This document shows, piece after piece, positions 51,022 through 52,391 of a stretch of 52,391 bases of DNA (positions are counted from its first letter, which is position 1; each line of letters begins with the position of its first letter). The position numbers were made by a program, and so were the translations under genes. The DNA comes from Candidatus Bacteroides merdipullorum (GTDB lineage Bacteria; Bacteroidota; Bacteroidia; Bacteroidales; Bacteroidaceae): NCBI GenBank assembly GCA_019116045.1, contig DXCK01000104.1, forward strand, positions 1 through 52,391. The letters run 5' to 3'. The notes under the pieces are model-generated. The model worked only from the letters and a program-made list of their open reading frames with translations, had not been told where the DNA came from and made no database searches.

Positions 51022-51399
51022 CTACTTTTCCATCTCCTTTTCACGCTTTTTTCTGTTCTTAATAATAGATTTCATATTTTGTTCTGCCCATTCCGTTAAT
51101 TGCTGAATGATAGGCACCAATGATTCTCCTGTTTTTGTAAGCCCATATTCCACCCGAATGGGAACTTCAGGGAAAACATTCCGGGTGATAAGGCTGTCTG
51201 CCTCTAAAACCTGCAACGTATTGGAAAGAACCTTTGTAGAAATATCCGGAATTAATTTCCCCAACTGATTAAAACGGGTACTCCCATTCTCATGCAGGAT
51301 TAGAATGACCAGCAAAGCCCACTTGTTTCCGAAGCGTGCCACCACATTGCGGATGGGGCAAATCTCAATGATAGAATTTTTTTCTGCTTTTTTTTGCAT
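51022..51399 (-). CDS. HxlR-family winged-helix regulator
   Basis: This encodes a 125-residue MarR/HxlR-type DNA-binding protein. The single N-terminal Cys (IEICPIRNVV) is typical of redox or electrophile-sensing HxlR proteins. The winged helix (ALLVILILHENGSTRFNQLGKLIPDISTKVLSNTLQVLEADSLITR) is diagnostic. The long frame starts with GTG three bases upstream, so I use the ATG at 51399. It is divergent from a cupin gene and most likely controls it. The C-terminus is highly basic. Confidence 0.93.
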   Translation of the reverse strand: MQKKAEKNSIIEICPIRNVVARFGNKWALLVILILHENGSTRFNQLGKLIPDISTKVLSNTLQVLEADSLITRNVFPEVPIRVEYGLTKTGESLVPIIQQLTEWAEQNMKSIIKNRKKREKEMEK

Positions 51400-51417
51400 C
51401 ACAACCTCCTGTCTTTC

Positions 51418-51437
51418 ACCAAAAGTGAGTTTTTGGT
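51418..51437. promoter_or_regulatory. Candidate HxlR operator
   Basis: ACCAAAA (51418-51424) and TTTTGGT (51431-51437) form a perfect 7-bp inverted repeat with a 6-bp spacer, 18 bp from the HxlR start. Such a site suits a dimeric winged-helix repressor acting on both divergent genes. Confidence 0.55.
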
Positions 51438-51462
51438 AACTTAATTATAAAATTGTAACCTA

Positions 51463-51493
51463 TTGTATAATAAACAAATAGCATATAATTTTG
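51463..51493 (+). promoter_or_regulatory. Predicted promoter for the cupin gene
   Basis: TTG (51463-51465) and TAATTTTG (51486-51493), a perfect TAnnTTTG match, are separated by 20 bp. The leader to the ATG at 51594 is about 95 bases. Confidence 0.65.
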
Positions 51494-51593
51494 CACTGTC
51501 AAAAATAAAGCAACAATGCGTTACAAAGTTAGTAAATAAACAACTATAAAGCGATATAAATAGGTTATTAACGAATTAAAAACTAAAAGAACG

Positions 51594-52043
51594 ATGAAAC
51601 AAGTAAAAACAATTGCGGAAGCAAAAAACTTCCATGCAGCCGATTTCGGCAAGTTAAGCGAATTGAATGACTATGTATTGGAACTTGGCCCGGACGTAAA
51701 GATTCCCGGCAAAGTGTTTGGTGGGACAACACTTGGAGCAACAGGTGGAGAGTTTTCTTTCCAACTGTTCCAGCCGGGTACGGAATCAGGATTCCTGCAC
51801 ACGCACAAACAGCATGAGGAACTTTATTTCTTCCTGAGCGGAACGGGTGAATTTCAAGTGGATGGCCAAGTGTTCCCGGTACAAGAAGGAAGCGTGGTGC
51901 GTGTATCGCCCGACGGCCGCCGCTCCGTGCGCAACAACGGAACTTCACCTCTCCTGATGCTCTGTGTGCAGTACAAGGGCAATACATTCACAGCGGAAGA
52001 TGCCACAGACGGAGTGATATTGAATGAGCCGGTAAAATGGTAA
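51594..52043 (+). CDS. Cupin-domain protein
   Basis: This encodes a 149-residue single-domain cupin. Motif 1 is clear (GFLHTHKQHEELYFFLSGTGEF), with two His and a Glu as metal ligands. Motif 2 (VQEGSVVRVSPDGRRSVRN) lacks the usual His, so the metal site may be incomplete. The protein could be a metal-binding sensor, isomerase or dioxygenase relative. It is divergent from an HxlR regulator, a frequent arrangement for stress- or electrophile-responsive genes. A strong terminator follows. Confidence 0.88.
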   Translation: MKQVKTIAEAKNFHAADFGKLSELNDYVLELGPDVKIPGKVFGGTTLGATGGEFSFQLFQPGTESGFLHTHKQHEELYFFLSGTGEFQVDGQVFPVQEGSVVRVSPDGRRSVRNNGTSPLLMLCVQYKGNTFTAEDATDGVILNEPVKW

Positions 52044-52059
52044 TATGAATTTTTGGGGG

Positions 52060-52101
52060 TTTCTTGCTGTCGATGTATTTCGGCGGCAAGAAATTTTATT
52101 G
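52060..52101 (+). terminator. Rho-independent terminator after the cupin gene
   Basis: TTTCTTGC (52060-52067) pairs with GCAAGAAA (52086-52093). The stem extends inward by five more pairs (two G-U), leaving an 8-base loop. TTTTATT follows. Confidence 0.8.
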
Positions 52102-52149
52102 AACGGTAACTTGAAAGAAAAATGCAATCATTAAGCAATGGCATACACG

Positions 52150-52391
52150 TGCTTGATAAAATTCTTATACCGATTGGAAAAAGCTTTTCCTTGTATCGGG
52201 ACTGTCCGACGAGGCTTTCTCGCTTAATTACATGACAGAACCACAGGAAGGCATCTCAAAGGATGGTATATGCTATAGGTTACATTGCTGCTTTATCTTT
52301 CATGGGTTGCTGGAGCCGCTTTGGGTGGGTTTGCCGAAGCAATAGGCATTTCAGGCATAAAAGGCATTGAGTTTGTCATGCCTGCCTTGCT
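52150..52391 (+). pseudogene. azlC-like: azlC/ygaZ remnant, frameshifted and truncated
   Basis: Conceptual translation gives LFLVSGLSDEAFSLNYMTE in one frame, matching the conserved (T/S)DEAFSL motif of AzlC/YgaZ branched-chain amino acid exporters. After about 52261 the family match continues in another frame (LSWVAGAALGGFAEAIGIS, then IKGIEFVMPAL), with an in-frame TAG between. The ~100 residues normally before the motif are missing. I infer a decayed gene with at least one frameshift and one stop, continuing past the window edge. It lies 3' of the cupin terminator in AT-rich DNA. Confidence 0.7.

Noticed and set aside
50832-51044. 70-codon minus-strand frame
   Set aside because: Overlaps the HxlR gene end, strongly basic, no family match; composition alone explains it.
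52122-52235. Small 37-codon frame starting after the cupin terminator
   Set aside because: It overlaps the azlC remnant in another frame and shows no conserved sequence.

Overview
The window looks like chromosomal DNA of a Bacteroidales bacterium, most likely a Bacteroides-like gut commensal; I cannot name a species. The evidence is a SusC/SusD pair under a hybrid two-component regulator, BACON and DUF1735 lipoproteins, many secreted glycosidases with lipoprotein signals, a DUF2723 membrane protein, and promoters that repeatedly fit the Bacteroides -7 element TAnnTTTG. I saw no tRNA, rRNA, CRISPR array, insertion sequence or phage gene.

Layout. Positions 172-12484 (all minus strand) form a polysaccharide utilisation locus read as regulator, SusC, SusD, a DUF1735/discoidin surface lipoprotein, then a GH43 enzyme. 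The likely target is an arabinose-containing glycan, inferred only from GH43. Positions 12909-15824 (minus) hold a CDF metal transporter, an NAD-dependent epimerase and a PAP2/Aur1-like membrane enzyme in tight succession. Positions 16286-21743 (plus) hold a BACON lipoprotein, a subtilisin-like protease whose C-terminus resembles a type IX secretion (T9SS) sorting domain, and a PorV-like outer-membrane protein; together they look like a small surface-protease module. RNase R and a second GH43 follow (21918-25895).

Positions 25892-36560 (minus) carry ZnuC/ZnuA-like metal uptake genes without a visible permease, a purD-led operon (purD, membrane protein, YqaA/DedA, mnmD), and cysE, an RlmL-like rRNA methyltransferase and a DPP-IV-like peptidase. 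Positions 36861-38661 (plus) carry a Crp/Fnr regulator and an acyltransferase. Positions 38739-42085 (minus) carry a GH9 enzyme and a sialate O-acetylesterase-like enzyme. Positions 42500-46623 (plus) carry DUF2723 and a NodB deacetylase. Positions 46989-50709 (minus) carry exonuclease III, an alcohol dehydrogenase, an EamA transporter and an MBL-fold hydrolase. The last 1.7 kb is visibly more AT-rich and holds a divergent HxlR regulator/cupin pair and a broken azlC remnant.

The most unusual signal is not a gene. Many intergenic gaps carry short tandem arrays with strict periods of 7, 11, 22 or 23 bp. Six gaps share a related 22-bp unit containing a TCCGRACAMGAG-like core. One gap has six 23-bp units built on the palindrome CACGTG, one has four GTTCAC units exactly 23 bp apart, and two have 11-bp units built on TCGTACC. 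I do not recognise these as a named element family. The second candidate for novelty is the protease that has both a lipobox and a T9SS-like tail next to a PorV-like gene.
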